Part shown: positions 1 to 11,324 of the stretch, piece after piece
How the letters are laid out: every line of letters begins with the position of its first letter
Numbering within the stretch: position 1 is the first letter of the stretch
Assembly (NCBI GenBank): GCA_038373885.1
Contig: JAWZYV010012283.1
Location: 310,001-374,000 of the forward strand
Reading direction: 5' to 3'
Length of the DNA: 64,000 nt
From: Cheiracanthium punctorium
Taxonomy: Eukaryota > Arthropoda > Arachnida > Araneae > Cheiracanthiidae
Made by a program: the position numbers and the translations under genes
The notes under the pieces: generated by a model
What the model saw: the letters and a program-made list of their open reading frames with translations, nothing else
The model's database searches: none
Told to the model about the DNA's origin: nothing

Positions 1-1
1 T

Positions 2-936
2 TACAGAAAAATGCTAATGCAAAGCCTTGTGCCAAAAATGAAAGAAGTCAATACGCTGAGTATACTGTCGAAGTCTATAACAGTTTTAGATGCGATTTAC
101 TGGATCTCGGCAGCGGCTAAAAAGGTGCGTCCAGAAACAATAACGAGATGTTTCCAGAAAGTTGGTTTCGGTCAGGTAAGCAATATTTTTTATTTAATTC
201 TAAACAGTAGCGGATCCAGGAGAAGGGCTTCAACCCCCCCAAAAGAGATTGCTAAAGAGTAATATTCTGCTTTATTATACACTTTAAGTAGGTTAAATGA
301 TCTTTATTTATAACTTAGCCCTCCCAAAAAGCTTTGCATTACTTTAGACTAAAATTTTGCTTTATTGTACATTTTGTTTGGGCGAAATAAGCTTTTTTCA
401 AAATTTAGCCCCTCCCAAAAAAAATTTCTCAATCCGCTACTGATTCTAAACGTTCTTGATATCTGAATTCATAAAAATGACATATGTCTCATTCAAAAAT
501 AAAATTTTTCCTTCTCCCACCTTTTAAGGATAATACGATGACAGTGGACCATACCATGGATAGTACTGAAAATGATTTCTTAAAAGAGCTAATAGAAATT
601 TCATCTAGTGAAATTGAGGAATATTGCCAAATAGATAAGCATGTTATCACAGAATCAACATTTGACACAATTGATGAAATGATCGAAAGTATGACATCAA
701 AAAATAATGAATCTGATGCAGAGGACAATGAGAAAGATGAGGAGGAACACATTATTGAAACCAGTGTTAAGATGTACACTGATGTTTTGGCCGTTTTGAA
801 TGACGTGAAACAGTTTGCTCTTAATAGCAATGATGTTGAACTGTATTCACAAATGGCGGAATCCATTTCAATGACCGAAAGTAAAATTAGTAAAAATAAC
901 TGTAAACAAAAATTAATAACAGATTTTTTCTGTTAA
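2..936 (+). CDS. Tigger-type transposase, C-terminal part, two exons (2-175 and 529-936)
   Basis: The first piece reads through the family's conserved C-terminal helix block, seen here as VLDAIYWISAAAKKVRPETI followed by TRCFQKVGFG. It ends at a GTAAG donor at 176. The second piece starts after a pyrimidine-rich tract and AAG at 526-528 and gives an acidic segment (many E and D) ending KQKLITDFFC, the usual short tail of Tigger proteins. Both junctions are phase 0, so 2-175 plus 529-936 form one uninterrupted frame. The DDE catalytic core must lie upstream of the window. The protein would bind element ends and cut and paste the transposon in the nucleus. Splicing is inferred from sites and frame, not from transcripts. 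Confidence 0.7.
176..528 (+). other. intron in the Tigger transposase gene
   Basis: Begins GTAAGC and ends with a C/T-rich stretch and AAG. Both flanking exons are in phase 0. Without its 238-bp MITE plus one 8-bp target copy, this intron would be only about 107 bp. Confidence 0.6.
205..442 (+). mobile_element. hAT-type MITE, copy 1, inside the transposase intron
   Basis: Ends are CAGTAGCGGATCCAGG and, read inward from the right, CAGTAGCGGATTGAGA. It is flanked by a perfect 8-bp duplication ATTCTAAA at 197-204 and 443-450, typical of hAT elements. There is no coding capacity. A related copy in the opposite orientation lies at 16383-16662. Confidence 0.85.
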
Positions 937-1557
937 AAGTGTTACTGCTTTAAACAGTATTAAAAATAAAAAATGTTGTATTGCTTTTTTAATTCATGTT
1001 AATATTTTTAAAACTATATCGTATTTGATGACATTTAATTTTTTATAAGTATTATTAGTATTTAATATAAATAATGAAAAAAAAAGGTATAAAATAATCT
1101 CCCTACTGTTTTCAATAATAAAACTACTCTCATGTCGCGTGGGTATACAATTTTTTAAGACAAATCCAATCGTGCTACCAATTCAAACATTAACAGACAA
1201 GGTTAATCAACTAAATCATAAAAATACACGAAAAGAAAAAAAAAACTTTGAATTATATTATACCATGAAAAATATTAAATCCAATGTTTCACCTATTCTC
1301 ATAATATAAAATTTTGTACTTGTTTAATCTATATCGGAATTTTTAATAATTCAATTAAAAATATATTAATGATTATAATTTAATTTTAACGGTTACTATG
1401 AGTCTCATATCATGCACAGCATTCCTTCTATGAATCACGGTAACCATATGTCTAAATCTGAAAATCGAAAAACAAGACCTCCGAATACCGGTCACCTCAT
1501 ATAACGGCCATTTTTTGATGGAACCAAAGGTGGCCGTTCTTCAGAGGTTTCACTGTA

Positions 1558-2098
1558 CTATTGCAGTTTAAGACACTAAGGGATGGCATGAGTTTTGATT
1601 TCTACACTCAGCGTTTCACTGACATTTTAAATACTTGGCACACACGATTCACCATATTGTGGCTCTTCAGAAATATCATAAATCAACACATTTTACAGCT
1701 TTAGAGAGAGTTTTCACTGGGCACTAGGCCAAAGATTTACATATAAGATTAGAGATTATCCGTCATGCATGTCAAATTTATTTGTATCATGAGAGGCCTC
1801 CCAAGAAAAGGGTAACACTTCAATAACAATAAGCACACATCAGTGTTCATCCTAGGCGTTTTTCGAAGGGCGATGCGCCCTGTCCGCCCTTTAAAGCAAA
1901 AAATCCCGCCCTACTTGCCCTTTAAAAAAAAAATCGCCGCCCTTTTGCCACCCAAAAACAGCGCCCTGCCTGCCGCTCTTCTAGCCCTGATTTCATTCAT
2001 GGCGCCATCCTCTCCCTCTGTTTACATTTATTGCGTTGCGGCATCTCTTTCCTCTTTGTTGACATTAGTTAGCACCTTCACAGATTCTAGTGTTTAGT
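1558..2098. other. no gene; AT-rich, then C-rich low-complexity repeat
   Basis: 1558-1840 shows nothing recognisable. About 1845-2098 is a degenerate series of C-rich GCCC-type motifs separated by T and A runs, resembling short pieces near 3290-3470 and 7370-7920. It looks like a dispersed repeat fragment; the short ORF there lacks any family signature. Confidence 0.4.
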
Positions 2099-2895
2099 CT
2101 AGATTGATTTGGTAGGGCGCAGCGCCCGGCGGCCCTTTTATCGTCTTTTTAGTGCCCAGCTGCCCAATTTCTCTTCTTTCTGCCCCCCTCCTTTTAAATT
2201 TTTATTATTCTTAGTCAACAATCACTACTTTTTTTTTCCTACATACCATTTGCGGCCCATCACGAAAATACGTTAAATAAAACGGCCCCTTCACAGAAAT
2301 ACGATTGAGTACAATAACCCTATCATAAAAATAGGTTCGAATAAAAGCGGCCCTTTCACAGAAACAGTCTATGAAATCGGATCTTTCCCACAAGTGTAAT
2401 TTATTAAAATGCCTTTTTCAAATATTCTATTCTTTCAGATCGAAATACTGTTAATGCCTTTTTCATTGTCTGTTTTCATTTGCGCGAGCGAGTAACCCGA
2501 AAAGGCCCCTAGTGTGTTTTGTTTTTGCTGACTCAAGTGAGAAGCCCGATCGCAGGGCAGAACTACGTCTACGTGGGCATTTCAGTTGGGAGTTGGGGGA
2601 AGAAAATACGGTTGGGAAATTCAAATTTTTATAAAGTTATCTAAATATTTCTGATTGCATCTGTCAATCCTCAAATATTGGTAGCTACGTTTGACAAATA
2701 TGTAGTTACGAGTTATCAAACAATCATTATTCCAGTGTTCGTCGCCAGCTGTTGTTCTTCTCTATGTTTTTAATAGTTTTGCACACTAACAAGTTTATTT
2801 TTTATTTCCTCCCCTAAACGATTTCCTCTTTTTAATCGGCTTTCTTAGTACATATTATTCTTAATGTATAACAGTTATTTACTAATCATATATTA
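2099..2895 (+). repeat. dispersed repeat, copy 1 of a pair
   Basis: Aligns by eye over its whole length with 50650-51440 in the same orientation. Shared landmarks, in order, are CGGCGGCCCTTTTAT, TACATACCATTTGCGGCCCA, AACGGCCCCTTCACAGAAAT, GAAATCGGA, AGAAGCCCGATC and GCTTTCTTAGTACATATTAT. Neither copy has an ORF or clear terminal repeats, so the class is unknown. Confidence 0.8.
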
Positions 2896-4365
2896 TTACA
2901 GATGATACAGAAAGTATGCCTTAGCAAAACGACATTTTGCGATTCGAAAATTCTGCGGGATTTGTTTGTTTGTTATGGCAAGCCTAGACAAGGGATATCT
3001 CCCGGGGGGGGGGGGGGTGCTTGGTTGGATGACTTTTTAAGGAGTTCTAACTTGTATTGACTTTACATCTGTATGAAACCGACCAAAACTCCAGACCGAC
3101 AGTCGCGCGGCCGGGGCCCGAACGTGGGAACTTCAACACTTCAGCCGTCAACTATGTTCAGTGGCTTTATCCACTCAAATCGGTCTGAAAATCGAGCGAT
3201 TTGCGAATACAGCAATTGAAAAACATTATGCTTTTGCCAAATTAAGAGCATAATAATGATCTTTTGCTATTGCAGTGTAGCGCCAGGGTTTTTGGCTCCG
3301 GTGCGGTCCTTCAGTTTGCCGGCCCATTCTTTTTTAAGTTTCAGCATTCTGCCCCCCATTTCGGCCTTTTAGTTCTCCACCATATTATTTTTAGGTGTCC
3401 TGCCGGCCACCATCTTTTTTTTTACCTTGCCGCCCGGGCGGACCCCCCCCCACTTTATTACGCAACAGTTTTAATTGTACTAAAGTGGAGTAACTGCAGA
3501 ATTTAGTAAATCAGACTATTGACAAGATTTGGTATTCTAAATATTCATATTATGTATCTTCCGATTTTTAAAAAGTTCTCAACATTTTAATGAATGAAGC
3601 AAAATAAATAAATAAATAAATAAAAGCAATAGAAAGCTAGTTCTGGGAAAGAATGTCTTAAGAAAACAAATTGTGTCTTAAGTTATTCATAAAACTAACT
3701 GTCATCAATTTAAGCTTATTTTCAGTTTTTAAAAACTAAAAAATAAAAAAATTCGAAATGATTCTGGAAGTCTTTTTAATATGTAATTTGTTTGAGTACT
3801 TTTGACAACAGGATGTTAATTATTTTTATTATTTTAAGCTGATTAAAAACATTTGATAGTCAAAATATTTAATACTTTTTTTTTTTATTTTAAAAGTATT
3901 AAAGCAAGGTTGAAGAACGAAAATTTAGTGTTTTTAAAGAGAACTTTTTAAGTATGCTACAAAAAATTAAAAATAAAGCTATGAAAAATAAATTATTTAA
4001 AATATAAACTTTATTTCACACATTTGGACAATTCTGTGAGTTAAAAAAATATTTATTTTATACCTGCTAAAAAACTTACATGTAGTAATTATTTTTATTT
4101 TAAAGAATAGTGCTTTTAAAAAAACTTATATTCACTTTTTGTGAATGAGCAAACATTAAATTAGAAGTGAAAGAGAAGAACAAATATATTTCAGTAATTT
4201 GATTTCATATGGTGTACATTCCAACCATTGGATGCAATACAAAATTTGCATGAATGTCATTTATTCTAGCAATCTTCTGTGTTCAGAATTCAATTTTCCC
4301 AATTTCTATAGTTATCAATTGATGGATGAGTTAAATTGTTTGATCCAATTTTAAATGTCTAATAG
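2896..4365. other. no gene; G-run, SINE-like patch, AT-rich DNA
   Basis: A run of 14 G lies near 3003-3016. On the minus strand, 3185-3100 contains GTTCGGGCCCCGG, which resembles a pol III B box, so this may be a decayed tRNA-derived SINE (weak). 3280-3470 is another C-rich GCCC-type patch. 3600-3625 is a short (AAAT)n run. The remainder to 4365 is AT-rich with nothing recognisable. Confidence 0.35.
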
Positions 4366-4792
4366 TACCGTAATTTCCGGCTTATAATCCGCGGATTATC
4401 TACTAAAAAAGATGAAAATTTATCCAGTGCGTATTATGCATCGCTGCGTACTATCTACTGAAATTTTTCCTGAAGCCTTCAGATTTTACAATAAAAAACT
4501 TTATTTATAAAAACAAAATAAAAGTTAGTTTCTTTTTTTCCAATATATTTAGACCCTGAAAAAGATTTAAGTCTGTTAATCAATTACATGACACTAGATG
4601 CCACTGCAGTCGTTCAGTAGATTTCTTTAAGATTGGGAAAAACCAACAGGGACCTTTGAGGGTCATACGTCATAGTTTCCTGAAACGACTTCTGATTGGT
4701 CTCTCCGCTCTAAATGAATAGTCTGTGTAATGGGGAAATTTCGTCAAAAAAATTGGCATCACTACTTCATATTTAGGTACGTGACGATCCTC

Positions 4793-4836
4793 GCTGAAAA
4801 GATTCATACGAAAGACGTCGTATGAATCTTTTCAGC
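4793..4836. repeat. perfect 19-bp inverted repeat just before the transposase ATG
   Basis: Arms 4793-4811 and 4818-4836 are exact reverse complements, starting GCTGAAAAGATTCATACGA, with a 6-base spacer. The second arm ends 2 bases before ATG 4838. It may be a small inverted duplication or a hairpin in the 5' leader. Confidence 0.9.
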
Positions 4837-4837
4837 T

Positions 4838-6066
4838 ATGCGTCGAAAAAACGCATTAGCTATTCAGCTGATTTTAAACTGAAAGTAATCAGTAAAGCTG
4901 AAGAATTTGGAAATAGGGAGGCTGGACGACTATTTTAAGTCTATGAATCCAACGTTCGCTTATGGAGCAAATCTAAAGAGAAGTTAGAAAATGTGAGGAA
5001 CAAAACATGTAAAAGTCTTCGGTTTAGCCAGCCAAAATGGCCTGAATTAGAAGATATGTTACATTGCTGTATTACAGAAGAAAGAAGTAAAGGGAATCCG
5101 GTATCTACAGTTAAAATAAGAATTAAGGCTAAATTAATTGCCGAAGAAATGCAGATTAGAGGTTTCGATGGTGGCCCCACCCGGTGCTACCGGTTCATGA
5201 AGAGAAAAAAATCTTTCTGTACGGAATCGCACTACTGTTGGACAGAAACTGCCGACTGACTGGGAGATGAAAAAAGATGAGTTTTTACTTTACACCAAAA
5301 AAGTAATTGCAGAAAAAAAATTCACTTCTGCAGAAATATTTAACATGGATAAAATTCCCGTGTGCTTTGATTCTCCCCCAAACAGAACTGTCGACACTGC
5401 TGGGACTTTGTCCGTTGCAATAAATACTACTGGAAATGAAAACATTCGCTCACTGTAGTATTAACCTGTTCTGCAAGTGGAGAAAAATTACCTCCGATGG
5501 TTATCTTCAAACGAAACACCATTCCTAAAGAAAAATTTCCCCGTGGAATAGAAATAAGATGCAATGAGAAAGGTTGGATGAACCAGGACATTATGATCTC
5601 CTGGCTCAATTCAGTTTGGAAAAAACGGAGGTTTCTTTATTTAAACCTCGTGCGCTATTGATTTTGGATTCGATGAAGGCTCATCTGAAAGACGATGTTA
5701 GTGACCTGCAGAACATCAGGTGCAATCATTTCAGTGATACCAGGAGGACTAACGAAAATACTGCAACCCCTGGATGTTGGCATCAACAAGTCTTTCAAAT
5801 CGAAGATAAGAAACTCATGGGAAAAATGGATGGAAGAGGACATTCATGAGTATACGAAGAGTGGAAAAATGCGACGTGCATCGCATGCAGATGTAACCCA
5901 CTGGGTAAAAACTGCATGGGATGAAATCTCTGTACTATAAAAAATGTGGACTGTTAGAAGAAAATTTTGAATGGACCACTGAACTGAACGACGAATCTGA
6001 TAACTCCTTGGAATTGAATGATGATTTGTTTTTGGGTTTTCCAGATTCAGATGATTCTGATTTTTA
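4838..6066 (+). pseudogene. pogo/Tigger-like (CENP-B/jerky-type) transposase, frameshifted
   Basis: A psq-type helix-turn-helix start is followed by a CENP-B-like DNA-binding part (open at 4993-5259). The first catalytic aspartate lies in IFNMDKIPVCFD with NRTVDTAGTLSVAINTTG after it. The second lies in LLILDSMKAHL. The third conserved block is VIPGGLTKILQPLDVGINKS. The C-terminal helix region (WVKTAWDEIS) and an acidic tail ending at 6066 complete the family order. The frame is broken: an in-frame TAA near 4935, shifts near 5255, at about 5455-5575, near 5690-5760 and near 5935. All domains are present, so this is a full-length gene inactivated by point decay rather than truncation. Confidence 0.8.
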
Positions 6067-6686
6067 GTTTCTTTTTTTAATTACTTGTAAATATTAAGCA
6101 TAAATTTTGCTGAGTATTGGCTGTATTGATTACTTATTCAATATTTGCGGTCTATATATTATTCCAGTAAAAGGTTTATTGTTTGTATATAATTATTCCA
6201 GTAAAAAGGAAGGTCTCAGTTCAATTTTATTTTTCTTATAATAATGTCACTTGACTAAATAATTACGATGTTACAAAATATGCGATAAGTATTCTGCATG
6301 CTACCATACATTTTGTTTTGTTTGTTCCGAAAGAAATGTTCGCTTTCTTATTTTTGATTAATTTCATAATACAGTTCTTAGGGCTTGCAGGTAGAATGCC
6401 TAGCTTAAAAATTGTGTATCAATTGTGATTTAAATCGAAAAATGACCGTCAAAGTATGTTTGATAATTCTCATTCATAACAATAGACTTCTAGTAGGAAA
6501 TGTTTTACAGTAAGCCGATTCTAATATTAATACTGTGGTTTTACTATACATAGAAAATAATTACCAATTTCGGTCAAAGCATCGGCATACTATCCGCGGA
6601 TAATCTACCGCTGAGGATTATCTAAAGAAATTTTTTTTTCTACCTGAAAAAAAGCACCAGCGGATTATAAGCCAGAAATTACGGTA

Positions 6687-8159
6687 ATAATGGTAACTTC
6701 AAAAATCTTTACTTGGTACTCATTCAATAATTATTGTGAACAAAAGAATTTAAATTCTGATTTATATTATTAAATTTTATTATTTTTATTATATGCTGAA
6801 CACATCTATCCTAATCCACTTACACTGACAGTCCTTTTCTGTAAAAGTTTGTACCAATATAGGTAAAACATCCTATATGAGTGTGATCCAGTAATTGTGG
6901 TCCAGTAGTGATAGTGTGATAAAATTGAAGAACATAAATTAGCAGTCCCTCTGCCTTTCCCTACTGCCTAACAAATCATGTCTGGCTAAAAATTTCTGAC
7001 ACTTACTTCAACAAATTCTTATAAATAATAAACATGCAAGTTATGTAATTTCGAGAAAAAAAAAATTAAGCAGAAAATTCAAAATTACTTTTATTAAAAC
7101 TTCTTTTTTTTAAATAAAAAACTTCTAGTTATCTACAGATTTAATTCACATATTTATGTCATGCTTAGAGCAAAATATTATCAACCAATCCTTTTTCCTA
7201 TTTCGCTTACACTTACTTCTGCAGGATATTTTTTCCAAAAGATCAGGGGAAAAAATCTAACTATGCATTGTAGTCAGAACACATATTACAACTCTACATG
7301 TTAAAGTTTCGGGGATCAGATAGTTTCAAACCAGTGTCTATATATGTTAGCTACCTGTACATTCTCGTGGAACCCCAAAGTGCCTTTTTAAAGAACAGGG
7401 TGCCCTTTTTGAAATTTCCCCCCTGTCGACCCTTTTTTTCTATGAGTCAACACTATTCTAATCACCTCCTCTTGTAAGTTAACCATTTTTTTATGCCTAT
7501 ATAGCTATACATGAAAAATTTTAAGTGCCAATTATTTTATATGTAGACTCCTCACCCCCCCCCCTCAAAAAAAAAAAACTTTAGATACAATAAATGCAGA
7601 TTTAATATGAAAAAGCATTGTATTGTTGGCTGACCTTTTTTAAAAAAGTAAATGGAATATTCGCTTAGTATATACAGGCACGTATCCAGAAAACAGTTTG
7701 GAGGGGGGGGGGTCCAAACGGTAAAAAAGGTTGAATTTTTCACAAAAAGACTATCATTTTCATTTTAGTAACAAAAATGAAAATTTTGGGGGGGGGGGGG
7801 TCCTGGACCCCCTAAATACGTTCTTGAGTATATATATATATATTCATATAGTGCCTCTTTATATTCTGACGTGCCCTTGAAAGCTTAAATTGCCCTTTTT
7901 TAAGGACTAGCACCCTGCCCCTTTTTCATCCTAGGATGATCTCTGCACACATTATTAACTATGTAGAAAAGCACATTTCAAACTTTGGATGAGTTACACA
8001 TGATTCTTGCAAAAAAAAAAATTTGATTTTTGTAGAATAGAAAAAAAAAAGGAAACAAAACTTTAACAATTAAAACATGGATTTAAGAATGATTGTGGAG
8101 AAATTACAGGTTAATTATTGAAGGGGACTGGTACTAAGGAGAAACTAAGTTAAGGGGGA
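6687..8159. other. no gene; AT-rich with C/G-run repeat fragments
   Basis: 6687-7370 is AT-rich with nothing recognisable. About 7370-7940 contains degenerate CCCTTTTT-type repeats like those near 1845 and 3290, long G or C runs (7553-7564, 7703-7711, 7789-7801), a short (TA)n near 7829-7842 and a CATCCTAGGATG palindrome near 7929. 7941-8159 is AT-rich. Confidence 0.35.
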
Positions 8160-9406
8160 TGTGGGGCATGACGCCCGCGCCCAAAATGGCGCAACAGGAT
8201 GAGCAGAATGGAAGAGTGTCCAAATGGATGGCCGCAAGACACCGGGGGGGGGGGGGGTCCTAGATAAACTTTCATAGCCGAGGGAGACGGTCTTAGTGAT
8301 GTAAAATGATGTGGAAAGATCTTACTGCTTCATTCTGGGAGTGGTATGACAAAGGGACCGCTCCTTCAAACACGGGACAGCGATGTAGACCTCGGCGATT
8401 ACGTGCAGATAGCTCCCGCGACGACACTTGCAATAAAATGGAAAAACATCACCTGAGTCACTCCGATGACAGGGACTCCCCTTTCAGGCCGCGGTTCACT
8501 CCGCTGGACGCCGGTGCATCACCACTTTCATGGTGAATCAATGGAATTATGTGAAGATGCAACCGCCTCTCTCATAACTGCTCTGTTCCCTGCTATGGAG
8601 ACATCTTGAAATGGCCTGAGACTAACCCGACGCTAGTCTCCTTGCTTCAGGCCTCGACGAGGGAAAAAAATTTGAATCGCCACACACCTGCTCACTCCAA
8701 TCTCAACTGACGCTCTCCTCTCCTTCCAGCCGCCGCTTTCCTTCCTCCCCCCCCTCACGCGCTGCTTCCTCAACCAATGACAGATCGCCAACGCCAGCTT
8801 CCTTCTCGAAATCTCTGGAGAGAAACGCGCGGGAAAAAGGAGTCCGTGTGCAAAGCACCGATCTTCACTGAAAATGGCGGACGATTTTAAGATGGCGAGA
8901 AAACAGATGAAGCGTCACGCGAAATGAAAAAAAAAATGGCGATTGACCGAAACACTACCTAGGCCGTAAAAATGGTCAAATCGCACGGGGAAAAGCTCAA
9001 AATTAAGAATTATTCCTAACTAGGACCAAACTCTAATCCAAAATATTAGTAAAAGTATAAAATAAAAGGAAAACATTTAAATTTAAGTAAATATCTTAGG
9101 ATTTAGCTTCAGAAGTAGGAAGGAAAAAAAAAATAACATGGGGTCACCACATTGGTATCATAGAAAAACAGACTTAAGGCAAAAACATAATAAATAAAGT
9201 GAATTAAGCAAATATTGAAAAGAAAATATTTAAGGAGGCATTAAAGATATATCATTATTAACTTTAAAAAAGGTAAAATACTCATTAAAAGATAGCAAAA
9301 TTATTGTAAGTTATTGAAAAAGAAACACTTGTTGCAAAACTTATTATTAAAAAAAAAACACAAAAATGCTACTTTAAATAAACATGAAATGGGTTGATAC
9401 CACACA
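8160..9406 (-). mobile_element. candidate LTR of a minus-strand LTR retrotransposon
   Basis: This GC-richer block stands out from its AT-rich surroundings. On + it begins TGTGGGGCATGACG. At the other end it reads CCACACA followed by a pyrimidine tract (CCCTTCCCCTTCCC at 9412-9425). On the minus strand that is a purine tract followed by TGTG, the arrangement expected at a 3' LTR start. A Ty3/gypsy-like polyprotein tail lies further right on the same strand (11076-11324). A competing reading is an LTR ending CCACA at 9151 followed by TGGTATCA (9153-9160), which matches an initiator-Met primer site on the + strand. No second copy is in the window, so boundaries and strand are tentative. Confidence 0.35.
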
Positions 9407-11075
9407 TCATTCCCTTCCCCTTCCCAAAAAAATTTTTGGCACAAAAATTTTTCTTCACACAATACAAAAAATTTAACACAGGGACATGTCGCAAAGGCCA
9501 GGTGGACAGACAAGCATCGCAAGCAAAAAGATTTTAGTCACACAACCTACGTACAAAAAAATTTTTAAAAAGAAAAGGAATAATACCCGCACCAGAATCA
9601 CAGCAGTCGACACAGTTACCTACACCAACCAACCCACAGGGAATAAAAAAACAACTACCCCTTAAAAGAAAAAAAAAAATTCAGTACTCAAAAATATTTA
9701 AAAGAAAACACTTTGCCTAATACACTAAAGAACACTTTGCACCATCCCAAGTCTTACATTGAAGACATCACATGTTACAAAATGAATACAGGACAACTTC
9801 CTGGATTCCAACAGAATGTAATGATTATACTTGACATGAAACATTTATGAGTATAAAACAAAAGAAATTTGCACGAAACATGATTACATATACACAATAC
9901 AACCACGAAGAAAAATTTGTACAGTTGGGAAATTTGGCGTAAACCCAACATGGTGAGGCATCACCTAGACATAATTCGAGAAAGTAGTAAGCACAGAAAT
10001 TCTAGAAAACACAGAGGAAACCACTCTGCTTAGGATTTGAGGGAGCAAACAAAATTTGGCGGAGCCAGCCCAGTGTCTAGAATTTGGCTACCCCCCCATG
10101 CCAAACAAGAAAAATTGACTCACAGGAGTACAACATTAGTGTGACATACACACAAAGCCTTACCAGACCATATAAAGGGAAACTTAAGGTTTAAGTATGT
10201 AATTTTGACTCTTAAAAGAAACATGTACATTAAGACTGCTTAACAAGTGCCAAAGAGCAACAAAAATTTGTGATAAAAACAGCAAGGTTAAATTAAACTG
10301 AGAAAAGCAGAGAGCCCAGAGCCTCTTAAAGAAGAACCCTGTAGACTAAACAGCAGCCCCACAGAGAATTTAAGAGAGACAGTCGAAGAAAATAACAGGC
10401 TCAAATGATAGAATAGGCCTGCAGGAACACTATCCATCATTACTCCTACCCAAAAGATATTAAGTTTTGTATACAGAAGACATTAATTAAGTATGTACAT
10501 GACATAGCGAGAGAAAGAAAAACTTTACTTACACAAGTTACAAGAGCAAGTTAAATATTACTATTAAATGCATATTATTAAAATGAATTAAAGATTGTAG
10601 CATATTAATAAAAGTTTTAACAGCAGCAATTGTGAAGATGTCACACTATAAATTAAAATGAGAGAAGTGTCCTCAATTTTCCTGATCACCCAACAGGAAC
10701 TCCCAAATGCAAATTTAATGCTTAACGATAATTTCTGTACTCACTTTAGGTCACAGTCGAGGGAAATAGTCGCATCCATGTATATATAAAAATTTTGTTT
10801 ATCAAAACATTACAGAACAGTCTTTGTTTATTATTTGCTCCATTATGCGGAGCGATGGCACCCAAAATTACACATAAATTAAATCAAAACAACACCAAAA
10901 CATTTGATACTCATATTACATAGACTAAATGGACTTGAGATTGCAAAGTGATAAAAATTATAAACAATTTCCTAACATAAACCAAAGATACTTATGAAAT
11001 GGCAGTAAGCACCACTTCACCTAACACAAAATACATAAATTGAGTACTGAGCAACATAAAAAAAAATACACCAAA
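9407..11075. other. no gene recognised; AT-rich, possible 3' untranslated part of an LTR element
   Basis: A-rich on + with no ORF carrying a family signature. It lies between the candidate LTR and the gypsy-like polyprotein tail and could be the internal 3' region of that element. Confidence 0.3.
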
Positions 11076-11324
11076 CTATCTTTTAAGTACAAAACCAAAC
11101 TGATCCCTGGGCCTCAAATTATAACCATGACGTGGGATAGATCTAGTGCGAATGGGCGAAGCAGGGGGAGTGGTAGAAGAAGGTTGTAAGTCACTCACAT
11201 CTGACGCAGGGGATGCCATAAATGAAACGGGTGACACAGAAGTATTACGAAAAAAATCAAAGTCATCACTAGGAAGAGATTGGTTGTCAGGAGGTACAAC
11301 AGGGACAGAGGGTGGCATTGGCAT
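11076..11324 (-). pseudogene. Ty3/gypsy-like polyprotein C-terminal tail
   Basis: 82 codons rich in S and P, ending RHGYNLRPRDQFGFVLKR. The RYNLRPR-type motif after a Ser/Pro-rich stretch is common at the C-terminus of gypsy integrases. The ATG is immediately preceded by an in-frame TGA and nothing resembling an integrase core follows to the right, so this is a detached 3' scrap of pol. Assignment rests on this one motif and composition. Confidence 0.4.

Larger units (their letters stand above)
1..1555 (+). mobile_element. Tigger/pogo-type DNA transposon, 3' part
   Basis: The window opens inside a pogo-superfamily element. It holds the 3' end of a transposase gene (2-936) and a non-coding tail that ends in a Tigger-like terminal sequence. 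Read inward from the right end this is CAGTGAAACCTCTGAAGAAC, followed by TA at 1556-1557, the expected target duplication. The left end lies outside the window, so the second TIR and TA cannot be checked. The tail 937-1555 is AT-rich with no further ORF; a polyadenylation-like AATAAA lies shortly after the stop codon. Confidence 0.7.
4368..6684 (+). mobile_element. complete pogo/Tigger-like element with TIRs and TA duplication
   Basis: The left end reads CCGTAATTTCCGGCTTATAA. The right end read inward is CCGTAATTTCTGGCTTATAA, one mismatch in 20. TA is present on both sides (4366-4367 and 6685-6686). Just inside each end lies a CCGCGG-centred palindrome (ATAATCCGCGGATTAT at the left, a shorter version at the right), a possible transposase-binding feature. 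Length is 2317 bp. The single transposase gene inside is broken, so the element is now non-autonomous. Confidence 0.85.

Noticed and set aside
489..866. 125-codon minus-strand frame over the Tigger C-terminal exon
   Set aside because: Antisense shadow of the acidic exon; serine-rich only because GAA/GAT codons read as TTC/ATC and TCA on the other strand.
1843..2097. 84-codon open frame rich in proline and alanine
   Set aside because: Composition follows the CCC/GCC repeat motif on that strand and there is no family signature.
8306..8536. 76-codon frame in the GC-rich block, considered as a host exon
   Set aside because: No homology pattern recognised, and the block has LTR-like ends.
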